Shown piece after piece: positions 11,336 through 21,338 of a DNA stretch of 64,000 bases (position 1 is the first letter of the stretch; each line of letters begins with the position of its first letter). The notes below the pieces were generated by a model. The model worked only from the letters and a program-made list of their open reading frames with translations. It did no database searches and was not told where the DNA came from. The translations under genes were made by a program, and so were the position numbers. The stretch is from Heterohyrax brucei (lineage: Eukaryota; Chordata; Mammalia; Hyracoidea; Procaviidae), in assembly GCA_028571685.1 (NCBI GenBank), contig CM053143.1, positions 196,423,829-196,487,828 on the forward strand, read 5' to 3'.

Positions 11336-11653
11336 TGGTTTTTGTTCTACGTTTCACAGGAAGAAAGACCTGCCCCACTTTGGCCAGCCTCCACGAGACA
11401 GAACAGATGCTCACTGAGCTCCAGGGAGCCGAGGGCCCCGCTTACAGCTCTGCCTGGGGACCCGAGAATCAGCTGGTGGCTGGCCATGTGGTCCTAGCTG
11501 CGCCCGTATCAGGTGCTCTGGTGGCTGCACAGCTTAGCCTTTGCACGTGGGAGCTAAGAGCTCCTGTCGGCCAGTTTGGGGAAGTGATTGCCTGGCCTTT
11601 CTTCCTTGTCTTAGTCTAGAAACTTCCACTGAAACCTGTTCAGCATCACAGCT

Positions 11654-11816
11654 GCCCCCAAACCTCCAACCCCACAAACCTCCAGCCCCCATATCTCCAG
11701 CCCCCCAAACTCCAGCCCCCAAACCTCTAGCCCTGAAACCTCCGGCCCCCAAACCTCCAGCCCCCAAACCTCTAGCCCCCACACCTTAAGCCCCCCAAGC
11801 GTCTAGTTCCCCAAAC
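11654..11816. repeat. C-rich 16-17-bp minisatellite
   Basis: About ten imperfect copies of AAACCTCCAGCCCCC are present. The strand asymmetry (C runs on +, G runs on -) could support i-motif or G-quadruplex structure, which is inference. Confidence 0.85.
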
Positions 11817-12241
11817 TCCTGATGACGGATGGGTTCTGTCTGCCAGGGAGGTACGTTGGCTGGAGCCCCACCGCTGTGTGTGCCTGACACGAGGTGTCCA
11901 TCTGGCCCTCAGGCTGTCCCCTTCTCTCGGATGTCGTGACCAGGGCTGCGGTGAGCACCAGGGTGAATGCGTCCATTTTCACTCCTGCTCTCAAAGCTCT
12001 TGGGGTGCATCTGCAGGTGGAGGTGCTGGCTCCCATGAGAACCCTGTGCTCAGCTTTCTGGGGGAGCTCTGTGCTGTCACCTGCAGCAGCTGCACCCTGT
12101 CCCGCCTCCGCCGACAGTGGCAGAGAGCTCACACTTCTCGGCGTCCTCAACAACTTGCTCATTCCATGTTTTAATCACAGCCGTCCCCATGGGAGTGACG
12201 TGGTACCTCACTGTGGTTTGGTGTGCAGTTCCCTGATCCCG
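11817..12241. other. Intergenic stretch, no gene seen
   Basis: Single-copy-looking sequence. No exon, RNA gene or repeat was recognised. Confidence 0.4.
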
Positions 12242-12862
12242 ATGGTACAGTGGTTAAGAGACATGACTGCTCACTGAAAGGTCGGCAGTTCTAATCCACC
12301 AGGCGCTCCTTGGGATCTCAGTGGGACAGTTCTGCTCTTTTTCTTCTTCTTTGTCATTGAGAGTCTGCAGTCCGAGTCAAATTTCCATATCAGCCCCTCT
12401 GCAGCTGTCTCTGCTCTCCTGCCCTGTGACACTACGCTCCTTTTCACTCTGTACCTCCAAGTGTCCACCCAACCAGCACCTGTCCCCCCCCTCCACCGTC
12501 TCCTCCCTCCTGGACAGCCTCCTGTCTCTGTGACACCAGAGAGGACACCCACTGCATCACCACGGGTCCCCAGCTCCAGTCCATTCTTGGCCTGATGCCT
12601 TGGCTTCAGCGCTGCTGCCAGCTCTGGGCTAGCAGAGAGTCTGGGGGCCGTATTCTCGGGGGGCCTACCTGCTGCCGGACCCTCACGCATGGGCCTTTGC
12701 TAGAGCTCTTGATCTGCACACCCCTTTCTTCGTGCTGCATCAGGGACTCTAGCTTGTGTTCCCTGTTGGGGATCTCTCTGGGGGCGGCTCTGCTCTGTCT
12801 CTCAGGGTTGCTGTCAGAGTTGACAGTGTCAGAATCGACTCAGCAGCGGTGGTGTGGGGTGA
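12242..12862 (+). mobile_element. AfroSINE split by about 430 bp, or two partial copies
   Basis: The 5' half is at 12242-12340 ('GGTACAGTGGTTAAGAGACA', 'CCACCAGGCGCTCCTTGGGA', 'GGGACAGTTCTGCTCT'). The 3' half is at 12766-12862 (TTGGGGATCTCTCTGGGGG, 'CGGCTCTGCTCTGTCTCTCA', 'GTCAGAATCGACTCAGCAGC'). The two halves overlap by about 30 bp of equivalent SINE sequence. The insert starts with a T/C-rich tract (12339-12354), as an antisense A-rich retroposon tail would. I do not recognise the inserted sequence. Confidence 0.65.
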
Positions 12863-13463
12863 CTGGTGACGTAGACAAGCTCTTGTCCTTGCTGGCCACG
12901 TGCATTTCTTCCTGGGTGCAGTGTCTCTTCACGTCCTCGGCACCTCTTTGGGTTGACTTTCCGCCCTTGAGTTGTAGGAGTTCTCTATATTCTGGGCATG
13001 AGTCCCCTGTTTGACATACAGTCCCCCCAAATCTCCTCCCACTCTGTAGGTGGTTTCTTCTCTTTGTCAATAAAGTCCTTTCATGAACAAGCGCTTTTCT
13101 GATGAAGCCCTGTTTATCCGTCTTACCTTTTGATGTCACATCTAAGAATCTATTGTCACAGACAAGGTCCCCAAACCTCACCAGGGGCCCTGTGCCTCGT
13201 AGTTAGTCACAAGTCCTGGCAAACAGCAGAGGCTGAGTATTGACGGTGCTTCCATGGCGCTACGTGGGAAAGAGAACCCGGCAGATGGGCACCGCTTCAT
13301 AGAACGCCGTCCCCGTACTCACAGATTATCCCCAACGCACTCTGACTACACCCAGCTTCAGGGGGGCAGGAAGTGCAGAGCCACAGTGCACACTGAGGGA
13401 GGACAAGTGGGGACAGCACCCCTGAGTCCCCTGTGGCCACTCAGCAAACTAGCTGCCGGTTTC
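12863..13463. other. Intergenic stretch, no gene seen
   Basis: Part of this stretch, around 12930-13180 ('GAGTTCTCTATATTCTGGGC', 'CTAAGAATCTATTGTC'), resembles an ancient L1 3' region in sense orientation. No gene was recognised. Confidence 0.35.
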
Positions 13464-13655
13464 ACTGATCAGTCACTCATTGGCCATTGATCATGACGTA
13501 AGGGATCAGTCACTGATCAGCCATTGATCAGTCATTGCTCATGATGTCAATGACTAGTCACTGATTGGCCGTTGATATGACATCTGACATCAGTGATCAG
13601 TGATCAGCCATTGATCAGTCATTGATCATGATTTTACTGATGAGTCATTGATCAT
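13464..13655. repeat. TGATCA-rich degenerate tandem array
   Basis: Words such as GATCAGTCACTGATCAGCCA and TTGATCATGACGT recur with changing spacing over about 190 bp, with roughly nine TGATCA palindromes. The array ends directly against an antisense AfroSINE. Confidence 0.85.
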
Positions 13656-13663
13656 GACGTTTC

Positions 13664-13860
13664 CCAGTGCCATTGGGTTGATTCAGACTCGTGGTGGCTC
13701 CGTGCGTTATGAGGCAGAACTGCTCTGAAGGCTGTGTGGGCTGGAATTGGCAGAAGCAGATGGCCAGGTCTCTCTTCTGTGGGACTGCTGGTGGGTTCCA
13801 GTCTCTGACCGTTAGGTAAACAGTGGAATACAGACATGCCACCTCACCACAGAGGCTCCC
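13664..13860 (-). mobile_element. AfroSINE, antisense
   Basis: 'CAGTGCCATTGGGTTGATTC', 'AGATGGCCAGGTCTCTCTTC', 'GCTGGTGGGTTCCAGTCTCT' and 'CCACCTCACCACAGAGGCTC' follow the antisense AfroSINE order through to the tRNA-derived head. Confidence 0.75.
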
Positions 13861-15289
13861 TTCATGCCCCCACCCCCATGGGTCTTCCCTCTTAGTCCCT
13901 GCACCCGTTTCTCTTTCCCAGAGTGCTCTTCAGGGCCCTGCATGAGTTATGTGTGTGTCTTGCATTGACCCGCTGGGCCCTAGACAGTCACTCGTGAGGA
14001 CAGGGAGCCCACCCACCCTCTTCCCGCTCCTCTGTAGTCGGATTGAGCCTGTGCAGGGCTCTGAGTGAGTGGGGGTTCTACGGGGGCAAGGCTGGGGGTG
14101 TTGGAGGCGGGGACAGGGCCTGGGAGCAGCTCCCACCACTGAGGGGCACATGGAAACAGGATGGGAGCAGGGGAGCTGGTGGCAGCAGAGGACGGTGTGG
14201 AGGCCTCTGTCATGAGTGTGGGTCCAGCAGGAGGGGCTTTGGGAAGAGGAGGAGTCTTAGAGAGAGCTCTAGGAGATGGCAGGGGCACAAGGGACAGGGG
14301 GCACTGTGTGCCCTGAGAGCATGGAAATCTCCAACTTCAGGGCCCCAAGCTTGGCTCAGAAGCCAAGGAAGCAGGTGATTGTTGGGTGGGGCCAGACGGG
14401 CATTTGGCCTGGGGTATGGGCTCCCTGGAGGGCTGCGGTCTCGGTAGGACTGACTGAAGGATAGATCAAGGTGTGAGGGACACAGAAGGGGACTCAGAAC
14501 AATCAGAATCATGAGGGCCTCTGGACCTCAAGGCTCAACAGGTTTGGGAGCTGGCTGGAGTCTGGAAAAAACCAGTAGAGGGAAGCAGACAACATCTCTG
14601 GGGACTTAGGGACCAGCTGCACATCCACCCCGGGATGGAGCCAGCCTTGTTTCCCCCCATTCATGTCCTGAAGGGAGACCATACCCATCACCCCCACCCC
14701 CACCCCCATCTCGCTGTCTGTAGAGGCTTCCCCAGCCCCCAGGAAGGCCCAGTGAGTGGTCTCCACTCCCACCCGGGGATCCCAGAACCCCTGCGGTAAG
14801 TGGTCTGCTAGGAAGAAGGGACGGGAGGGTCTCCTGTGTGCCCAGCTGTGTCAGGCATGGGGGTGGTGGAGGGTGGCACTGAGGACTAAGATGGGGAGCC
14901 CTCTGCGGCAGCGTTATCTCACTAGGAGTCAGGGTGGAGCCCGAGGAGAGGCCCACTCTGCTGGGGGAATCAACACCCAGCCGTCGTGTCTTCCAAAGCT
15001 TGGCCTTGTTGGATGCAGAATGCTCCTCCCAGCTACTTCAGTGTGACCCCATTTTGTGCCTGGGACCCCCAGAATTCAGGGAACCCACCATCTTCTACCT
15101 GCTGGCCCACTAGGCAACAAAGAGACCCCCTCCGTGGTCTCCCATTTTCAGGGCGGGGGTACTGCCTGTGGCTTTTCTTCCTAATTTCATCGCGGTGCCC
15201 CCCACTTCCCGCACATCTTGTCAGGTTTCTGCCATCAGCCAGTGAAGCTGTCCATGTTCTCACACCCGTCCTCAAGGACGCCTCCTCCA
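13861..15289. other. Upstream flank of the CpG island, no gene seen
   Basis: Mostly single-copy. A (CCCCCA)-type run lies at 14688-14712 and an ancient repeat-like segment at about 14020-14330. ORFs such as 14986-15666 on + extend into the CpG island and have no domain. Confidence 0.45.
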
Positions 15290-15557
15290 TCTCGGAGCAC
15301 TTGTCACCCACGGGCCCCGTGCCCGGTGGCCTCCGCCCGCCGTCCCTCCGCGCACCCTGGCACCCAGGCGCCGCCCCGCACTCCGGAGGCCCGAGCTCCG
15401 CCCGGCGCAGCTCCTCCCGCGGGGCGCTCGTGGGCCGGGGCGCAGGGGGCGGCGCGAAGGAGGGGCCTGCGACGGCGACAGTGGTGGCGGCGGCCCGCCC
15501 GCGCACTCGGCTCGGCCCTGGCTCGGTGGCGCAGCGCCGCGCGCGTCCCCTCCCCGC

Positions 15558-15578
15558 CCGCCGCCGCCGCCGCCGCCG
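15558..15578. repeat. (CCG)7 trinucleotide repeat
   Basis: Seven uninterrupted CCG triplets lie about 230 bp upstream of the PPP2R2C start codon, probably in promoter or 5' UTR sequence. Confidence 0.95.
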
Positions 15579-15612
15579 CGGGCGCAGGACGCTGAGCGCG
15601 CACGGCCCCGGG

Positions 15613-15713
15613 ATGCGCGCCCGGCCCCCGGCCCCGGCCCGCGCGAGCCCCGGCGCGCCCGCCTGACCGCCATGCCCGCCCCCCGCCCGCCCCGCGGCCC
15701 GCGCCCCGGCTAG
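15613..15713 (+). promoter_or_regulatory. Two short upstream ORFs before PPP2R2C
   Basis: An ATG at 15613 opens a 17-codon ORF ending at TGA 15664-15666. An ATG at 15672 opens a 13-codon ORF ending at TAG 15711-15713. Both finish before the main start. They matter only if transcription starts upstream of them, which the sequence cannot show. Confidence 0.5.
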
Positions 15714-15723
15714 GCGCAGCGGC

Positions 15724-15840
15724 ATGGCCCGCGCGCCCGGCGCCACCCTTGCGGATTGCATCGGAGCGCGGCGGCGGGGCATGCCCAGGGCACCGGGCAC
15801 GGCCTTCAATGGGCGAGGACACGGACGCGCGGAAAATTAA
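15724..15840 (+). promoter_or_regulatory. Upstream ORF overlapping the PPP2R2C start codon
   Basis: The ATG at 15724 has a strong context (G at -3, G at +4). It opens a 38-codon frame that runs past the main ATG at 15809 in a different frame and stops at TAA 15838-15840. The main ATG has a weaker context (T at -3, G at +4). If included in the mRNA, such an overlapping ORF would be expected to lower main-frame translation. An in-frame ATG at 15781 gives a second start in the same upstream frame. Confidence 0.55.
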
Positions 15841-15878
15841 CCACAGCTTCCTGCGGGACCACAGCTATGTGACCGAAG
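15809..15878 (+). CDS. PPP2R2C: PPP2R2C first coding exon (PP2A regulatory subunit B55 gamma)
   Basis: This exon encodes the first 23 residues, beginning MGEDTDARKINHSF and ending in HSYVTE, plus the first base of codon 24. It ends at donor AAG|GTAACG, a phase 1 intron. As I recall it, the human B55-gamma N-terminus differs only at residue 7 (Thr in human, Ala here). Residues MGED separate it from the beta paralogue, which starts MEED, and the alpha and delta paralogues have unrelated first exons. The gene product is a seven-bladed WD40 beta-propeller that docks on the PP2A scaffold and catalytic subunits and selects phosphoprotein substrates. It is expressed mainly in brain. This exon lies before the first propeller blade. 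The ATG was chosen because it matches the family start. No in-frame ATG lies between it and the upstream ORFs. The rest of the protein lies beyond the window. Confidence 0.93.
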
Positions 15879-16737
15879 GTAACGTACGTGTGTCTGAGAC
15901 CCCCTCCGGCCGCCCGCGGCGTGGGGATGCCGTCGCACCCGATGCCCTCCGAAGGTTTGGACCGCGCGCTGTGTGTTTGTCCCCAGCCCCACCCCACCCC
16001 ACCGCTTGCGGGCTTGCGGGGCCGGGAGGGAGGTGGCGCCCCCTCCTCCGCGCCGCCCTCAGGGAGGCACCGCGGGAAGTGACTTGCGCCCTCGGCCCAC
16101 CGGCCATAGCGTTTAAAAAAGGACACCGGGACGGGCCTCTGGTAGTGTCTGGGGAAAACCAGTGTCCTCGGGGCCTGGGCCTATTCCAGCCTTGCCCAGA
16201 GCCCGTAGAATTTTCTAGGCTGCCCACTCCTCGGAGACGAAGAGGGATCCTGGAAAGAGCTGCCCACTCTCCCGGGCTCGCCTGCCTCGACACCCCCCCG
16301 CCCCCGCCCCAGAGCAGGCTCCCTTAATGAGAGGACGAGGCGGTGGGTCGAGGTCGGTGTTTGATCCCAGTGGCGTGTACCGAGATGGAGGAGCTGGCCC
16401 CAGACTGTCAGAATTTTCCGAAAAGTGGGACAGGTTACCCCAAACGGGTCCCCACAGTTCCCCTCGCGCCTCCATCGGGCCGGCGGCGTGCCCAGGCTCG
16501 ACGCCCTCTTGACAAGCCAGGAACTTCCTGGGTTGTCCTGCGCTGACCTTGCCCAGGGGACAGTGGGGACAGCTCAAAGCCCACCTAGGAAGGCGAGATG
16601 AACGTGCGGGCCGTCAGCGTGCTGTGGCGGGGCTCTTGTCTGAGGCCTTCCTCAGTGCAGGGGTCGTCAGCGTCTTCCCCAGGCTCTGCGGGACCCGCCG
16701 CGGAGGGGCGGTGGGCCTTTAGCAGGGAACCCCTGGG

Positions 16738-17119
16738 CGCCGCAGGGGGCGAGGGCGGGCTCTGGGTGTGTGTCCCGCGGCGGGGGCGGAGGTCCTGCTG
16801 TGCGGGAGGCAGAGCTGGCTGCGGTGGGGCCGGGGCCGCCGGAAATGAGGCCGGGAGCGCGCGGGGGCGGGCGACCGCGGCGGCCAGGCGGGTGGCGCGG
16901 TGGCCCTGCGGCCTGGAGCCGAGCCGCTGTCCACCTGCGCGGGGATCCGGGGCGGCCTCGCGTCCGGGGCCAGAACCGCTGAGTCACGCTTCTCCCAGGG
17001 ATGGAGCGGGGGCGGGGCACCGGGCGGAGGCTCAGCCCCAGTTGGGCTTGGGGCTGGGAGCCACCGCCACCCTGGTCGCCGGCCTCAGCGTGTGTCCTGA
17101 GAGCAGCAGGGGGCGAGAG
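16738..17119 (+). promoter_or_regulatory. Two CTCF-like motifs in the CpG island
   Basis: GCGCCGCAGGGGGCGAG (16738-16754) and AGCAGCAGGGGGCGAGAG (17102-17119) both resemble the CTCF core CCASCAGGGGGCGC, in the same orientation and about 365 bp apart. Binding is inference. Confidence 0.35.
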
Positions 17120-17544
17120 GCCCGGGCTGCTGGCCGGCGCCCGGGGCCTGGCCGCGTCCGGGGGGCGGGCATCTCGGCAGGTCAGCTCCTCCCCGGCCGT
17201 GCCGTCAGCCTGTCGGAGGGCAGCGTCCGTCTGCTCAGCTGTGCCTGGGGACCAGCGGACAGAAGGCCAGCGCATGTGGTCGGCCCAAACCGAAAAGCAC
17301 TGCGCTGGACCCACAGTGGACTTTTACAAACGTTCATCCCTTCTTCCCATTCCCTCCCCAGCGGCCTTTGGAAAATTCACCAGCTCTTAGCAGGGCAGGG
17401 CGAGGGAGACCAAGTAGGTGTGGGAGCAGGCAGCGCTGACCTGGGATCCGCTCCCGGACGCTCTCCCACGCTCCCCGACGCTACCCCTGCCCCCCCGCCC
17501 CCCCCTGCTCCCCCACGCTCCCTGCTGCAAATGTTGTGCTCCCG

Positions 17545-17785
17545 TCGTATACCAACCGCGCTCCGGTCTTCCGTATACCGCGCTTCCATCCTGCGTATAC
17601 CGGGCACCTGTCCTGCGTATAGTGTGCTGCCGTCCTGCGTGTACTGTGTACACATCCTGCATATACTGTACCCCATCCCGTGTATACCATGCTCCCCCCC
17701 TGCGTATACTCTGCATCTATCCTACATATACTGTACATGCATCCCGCAAATTCTGCGCACCATCCTGTAAATACTGGGCACCCCA
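17545..17785. repeat. Degenerate 24-25-bp minisatellite
   Basis: About ten units built on CATCCTGCGTATACTGTGC with variable spacing follow the CpG island directly. Several units keep a GTATAC palindrome. Copies are 70-85% alike by eye, so this array is older than those at 26.6 and 58.2 kb. Confidence 0.85.
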
Positions 17786-17974
17786 TTTCAGCCCTGGGGA
17801 CTAGCAGGGGTTTCTGCGCTTGCACAGCCTGTGTTCTAGCAGGGAATCCTTTCTCTCAAAAAGGTCTTAGGGTTCAGGTGAGGATGGGGCACGATGGTGA
17901 GAGAACTTGCTGTAGGGTGTCCGTGAAGGGCCCACGTGCTTGTGCTGGGGACCCGCACATGCTCTCACCTCCCT

Positions 17975-18345
17975 CTCAACCCGCTTTACAGATGAAGAAA
18001 CCGAGACTTGGCCTTTGTCCAGGCCTCAGACTGGGGGCCACTGTGTATGAGGGATAGGACGTAGGTGCTGAGGGCTCAGAGAGGAGCAAGGTCATAGTCC
18101 CTGCCCTCAAAGAGGACAGTGAATTCTGGGCTCTTTAACTGAAAATGGCCTTGGACAGGCGTGCGTCCCTGACTGAGTTCTGTGCCCAGGGCACGGAGTG
18201 GGTCACGGATTTAGACGTCAGCCTGACTCCCATTAACACCCAGCTTCTGAAGCCTCACCTGCTCTGCAGCCTCAGACAGGTCACTATCCCTTCAGGATTC
18301 CCGCTCTCCCTGTGTAAAGGGGCCTCCCTACGGACCTCTTTGGTC
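17975..18345. mobile_element. Two MIR fragments in opposite orientation
   Basis: Bases 17975-18060 ('CGCTTTACAGATGAAGAAAC') are antisense MIR. Bases 18150-18345 ('TCAGACAGGTCACTATCCCT', 'CCCTGTGTAAAGGGGCCTCC') are sense MIR. Confidence 0.65.
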
Positions 18346-19184
18346 AGCGTGGTCAGCGACGACCCTGTGTGGCTCTGGCCTGTCCACTAAGTGGCGCGAT
18401 CACGGTGGGGGCTTGTGTTTCTGGAAGGGCTTCCTGAGCAGCAGCGTGAGCTGAGGGTCGCTGGGCGGAGGACTTGTGTGTGCAGACCCTCGTTCTGCCT
18501 GGTCGTCGACCCGCTGACGCTCGCTGTTCCCCGTCCTCCGAGCAGCTGCCGCTCCCTTCGCCTGCCCGCTTCCTCTCCTGCCTTAGAGCATCCGCACTGG
18601 CTGCCCCTCTGCCCAGAGCGCCTGCACCCTGCTCGTCCCAGGGCTGACCCTCATCCTCTGGGTGCCCAGCCGACGGTCCTCTCTACTGGTGGCAGCCCGG
18701 CTGGAGTCCCTGAGCCCTCTTGTGTCCCAGACACCGTGAGAAAAGTCCGGGTTTTGTCAGTCATTTGCACTTTGGTGTGACTGGGTCAGAGCCGCTGTCT
18801 CTGTTTTTTTTTAACTCTTGGCTATGCTTGCCTGACAGGAGAACTCTGCTGACCGTTTAGGGTGGGGTCAGCCATCCTTGGAGAGCCCAGGGGACTTTGC
18901 AAGGCTGGCGGGTGCAGGGAGAGTCATGCACTTGAAGCGCTGGGGGCTGTGGAGGGGAGGGGGCTGGTCCCTAGAGGAGTGGGCACAGGGACAGGAGGGT
19001 GCCCTGAAGTTGCTGTTTGGTGTCTCTCAAGGGGTGGCCGTGCCCCCAGGGGAGAGTTGGGGGCCCAGCTGTCTTGCTGCAGTGCCCCCACAAGCAGAGC
19101 AAACGGTTTCCAGGGAGTTGGCTCTGCCCCCTGGGCCCCAGGTCACACAGCAGGACTGCCACGCAGGGCTTTCCTTTCTGTGGT
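18346..19184. other. Intronic stretch, no feature recognised
   Basis: Single-copy-looking GC-rich sequence. ORFs on both strands have no domain or splice context. Confidence 0.4.
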
Positions 19185-19300
19185 CTGTGGAGCGGCTCTC
19201 TGGGCTTTTGTCCTCTGAAGCTGCTTGGTGGGACTGAACCTCTGACCTTCAGACTGATCGCTGATCTCAAGCTGTGTGTGCACCACCCAGAGGGCCCTGG
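19185..19300 (-). mobile_element. AfroSINE 5' part, antisense
   Basis: 'GGGACTGAACCTCTGACCTT' followed by 'GTGTGTGCACCACCCAGAGG' gives the antisense tRNA-derived head. Confidence 0.6.
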
Positions 19301-20745
19301 AGCCCAGACTTGGGGAGAGAGGCATCTCTGAGTAGAGTGGACAGACAGATTCCCCCTTCCCTGCTCCTTCTGCCACAAGCCACCAAGCACACCCTCCCAG
19401 GGCTGGTCCCACTGTGGCAATGGCTTGGCCCTAGCCACAGCTCAGCTGCCCAGAGCCTGCAGCTGGTGGGCGGAGGGAGGTCACAGCTTCTCTGGGGAGC
19501 AGCATCCTTCCCTGCACCCCTGGCCTGGAGGCCCCCAGGAACTCAGCGGTCGTGTGGGGTCACAGCGTGGTCCGTCTTGCCTGGAGCGTCTCGGCTGGCT
19601 GTTGGGTGCCCTGTGTCCATGTGAGTCTCTTATCTGCAGAAGAAGGAGCTTTTGGTTTCCTAGCCTGTCCTCGCCATCCTCATGTGTCCCACGTGTCACA
19701 GTGGCGTTTGTCCCATGGTGACGTCACGGATGAGGAGGTGCAGGGCTTGCGGGAGTGCCGTGCTCATTCTGGAGCCTGGAGGCATGGGTCTCGGCCGTCT
19801 GGCCAGGCGTGGGGACAGCTGCTAGGGCCTGCGCTGTCTTCTGTGTTTCCTCAGGTTGGGCTCCGGACAACGTCTGTTCTCTCCCCAGGCCCAAACCGCA
19901 CCAGAGACCCCACATTCTGATCCGTTGGCACCTTGTGGTGGGTGTTGTGGCCAATGGCTCTGGTGCCTGACTCCTTGGCCCATGGAGACGACGGGCTTCG
20001 GGCAGCAGAGCTCAGCCACTGGTGGTCTCGTGGGCTGGGGCTACCCGCCCTGGGGACAGTGGTGTGGTGTGCGGGCTTTGAGTGGAGATAGCTGCAGGAA
20101 GTCTACTCCCTTGTGGTAGAGACATAGACGTTCCCATGGCTGGCAGGTGCCTTGGGACCAAGGCGGGTCTGTGCGTGGAGTGGCGTGGTTGGCGGCAGGA
20201 CAGAGTGAGCAGAGCCGGGGCCTGGTGACGCTGTGATGCCCTGCCCACCTGTCTGCTTCGGGGCCTCTGGTCGCGGTGTTGGTGACTTCTCCACTGTTAG
20301 GGCTGGAGGTCAAGGCCTTGTGGCTGGCAGCCTTCTACCCACCCAGCCCTTCCTGGTGGTTAGGGACGCCCGGAGGTGACCTCCTCCCTTGCAGCTGCCA
20401 TCTAAGAGGGTTCTGGCTGCTTTGTGCCCCGGGGACCCCCTTCTATCCTTTATTCCACTCAAGCCAAAGCCCCCAGGTTCTGCAGGAGGCATGGCCCGTG
20501 GCTGGGATCTCACCATTTGTTGTTGGGGTGCTGGGGGCCTGATGGGGCTGCGGTGGGTGTGCGACCTGAGTGGGTCACCTGGTCCCTCTGAGCTTCAGTT
20601 TCTTCTCTGGTGGCCGTGTGGTCTCTCGGCCTGAGGGGTGTGTGGAGGGCTGATGCCTTCGTGTCTTCTCTGTTCACTGCCTGCCCGGCCTCTTGAAGGG
20701 ACACTGAGTTTCCATGTGAACTCATGCCACCTGGTGTCTGTGTGG
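19301..20745. other. Intronic stretch, no gene seen
   Basis: Mostly single-copy. A short MIR remnant lies at 20565-20605 ('CTCTGAGCTTCAGTTTCTTC'). Confidence 0.4.
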
Positions 20746-20905
20746 AAACCCTGCTGGCATGTTGGTTAAGTGCTACAAAAAGGTTGGCGCTTTGAACCCC
20801 CAGCGCTCCTTGGGAACTCTGTAGGGCACTGCTGCTCTGGCCTGCGGGGTCGCCATGCGTTGGAATCTGCTCGGTGGCAGTGGGTTTGGTTTGGTGACTG
20901 TGTGA
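20746..20905 (+). mobile_element. AfroSINE, sense, near full length
   Basis: 'ATGTTGGTTAAGTGCTACAA', 'CCAGCGCTCCTTGGGAACTC' and the terminal 'CGGTGGCAGTGGGTTTGGTT' are in order. Confidence 0.9.
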
Positions 20906-21109
20906 ACCCACCCCGGCGGGGCCTGGGCACCACCGAAAAGCCAGGCTCACCGCTGCCCATCAGCTCTGATGCGTGGCCGCCCCGTGTGCCCAAGAAGAAC
21001 TGCGCCCCCCAGGCTTTCTCAGGCACCTTATAGACACCGACTCGCAGCCTGTACGGAAGAGACCCCAGGCCTTTCTCCCACGAGGTCTCTGGACGCAGCA
21101 GTCAGCGGC

Positions 21110-21272
21110 CCACACAACCCGGCAGGACAGGGGTGGACTGTTCTGTAGGGTTCCCCAGGCGGTCACCTGTGGAAACAGACTGCCCCTCATCCTCCTGTGC
21201 AGGGCCTTGAACCCCTGACCTTGTGCTCAGCAGTTGAGCGTTTAACCACTGCGCCCCCAGGCTCCACTTTGA
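21110..21272 (-). mobile_element. AfroSINE variant, antisense
   Basis: It ends with 'CAGTTGAGCGTTTAACCACT' and 'GCGCCCCCAGGCTCC', the antisense tRNA-like head. 'TTGAACCCCTGACCTTGTGC' sits in the B-box area. Confidence 0.75.
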
Positions 21273-21338
21273 TTAGTGCAAACTGACAGCAACAGCGAGG
21301 GGCTCGGCCTGATGCAGGGTTGGCGCTTAACAGAAACT

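Larger units (their letters stand above)
15290..17230. promoter_or_regulatory. PPP2R2C: CpG island promoter of PPP2R2C
   Basis: About 1.9 kb is strongly GC-rich with dense CpG, many GGGCGG/CCCGCC boxes and no TATA element before the start codon. It covers the sequence upstream of the first coding exon, the exon itself and the first 1.35 kb of intron 1. This is the classic architecture of a TATA-less promoter with dispersed initiation. The transcription start cannot be placed from sequence. The CpG density on both sides of the exon leaves room for antisense or alternative first exons. Confidence 0.85.

Noticed and set aside
1-15289. Divergent MAN2B2 gene upstream of PPP2R2C
   Set aside because: From memory MAN2B2 is the neighbour in human, but none of its conserved N-terminal coding sequence is visible on the - strand here; it may lie farther upstream.
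15749-15808. N-terminal extension of PPP2R2C
   Set aside because: The open frame extends upstream of ATG 15809, but there is no in-frame ATG in it (the apparent start at 15749 is TTG), and the family protein begins at 15809.
15033-15809. 258-aa - strand ORF opposite the PPP2R2C promoter
   Set aside because: Arg/Ala/Gly-rich shadow of the CpG island with no domain.
16598-17770. 390-aa + strand ORF after the CpG island
   Set aside because: GC-rich sequence with few stops, then a minisatellite. Composition is low complexity and no family is recognisable.
20746-20905. tRNA gene
   Set aside because: The A- and B-box-like words belong to the tRNA-derived head of AfroSINE; no cloverleaf with a plausible anticodon arm is kept.
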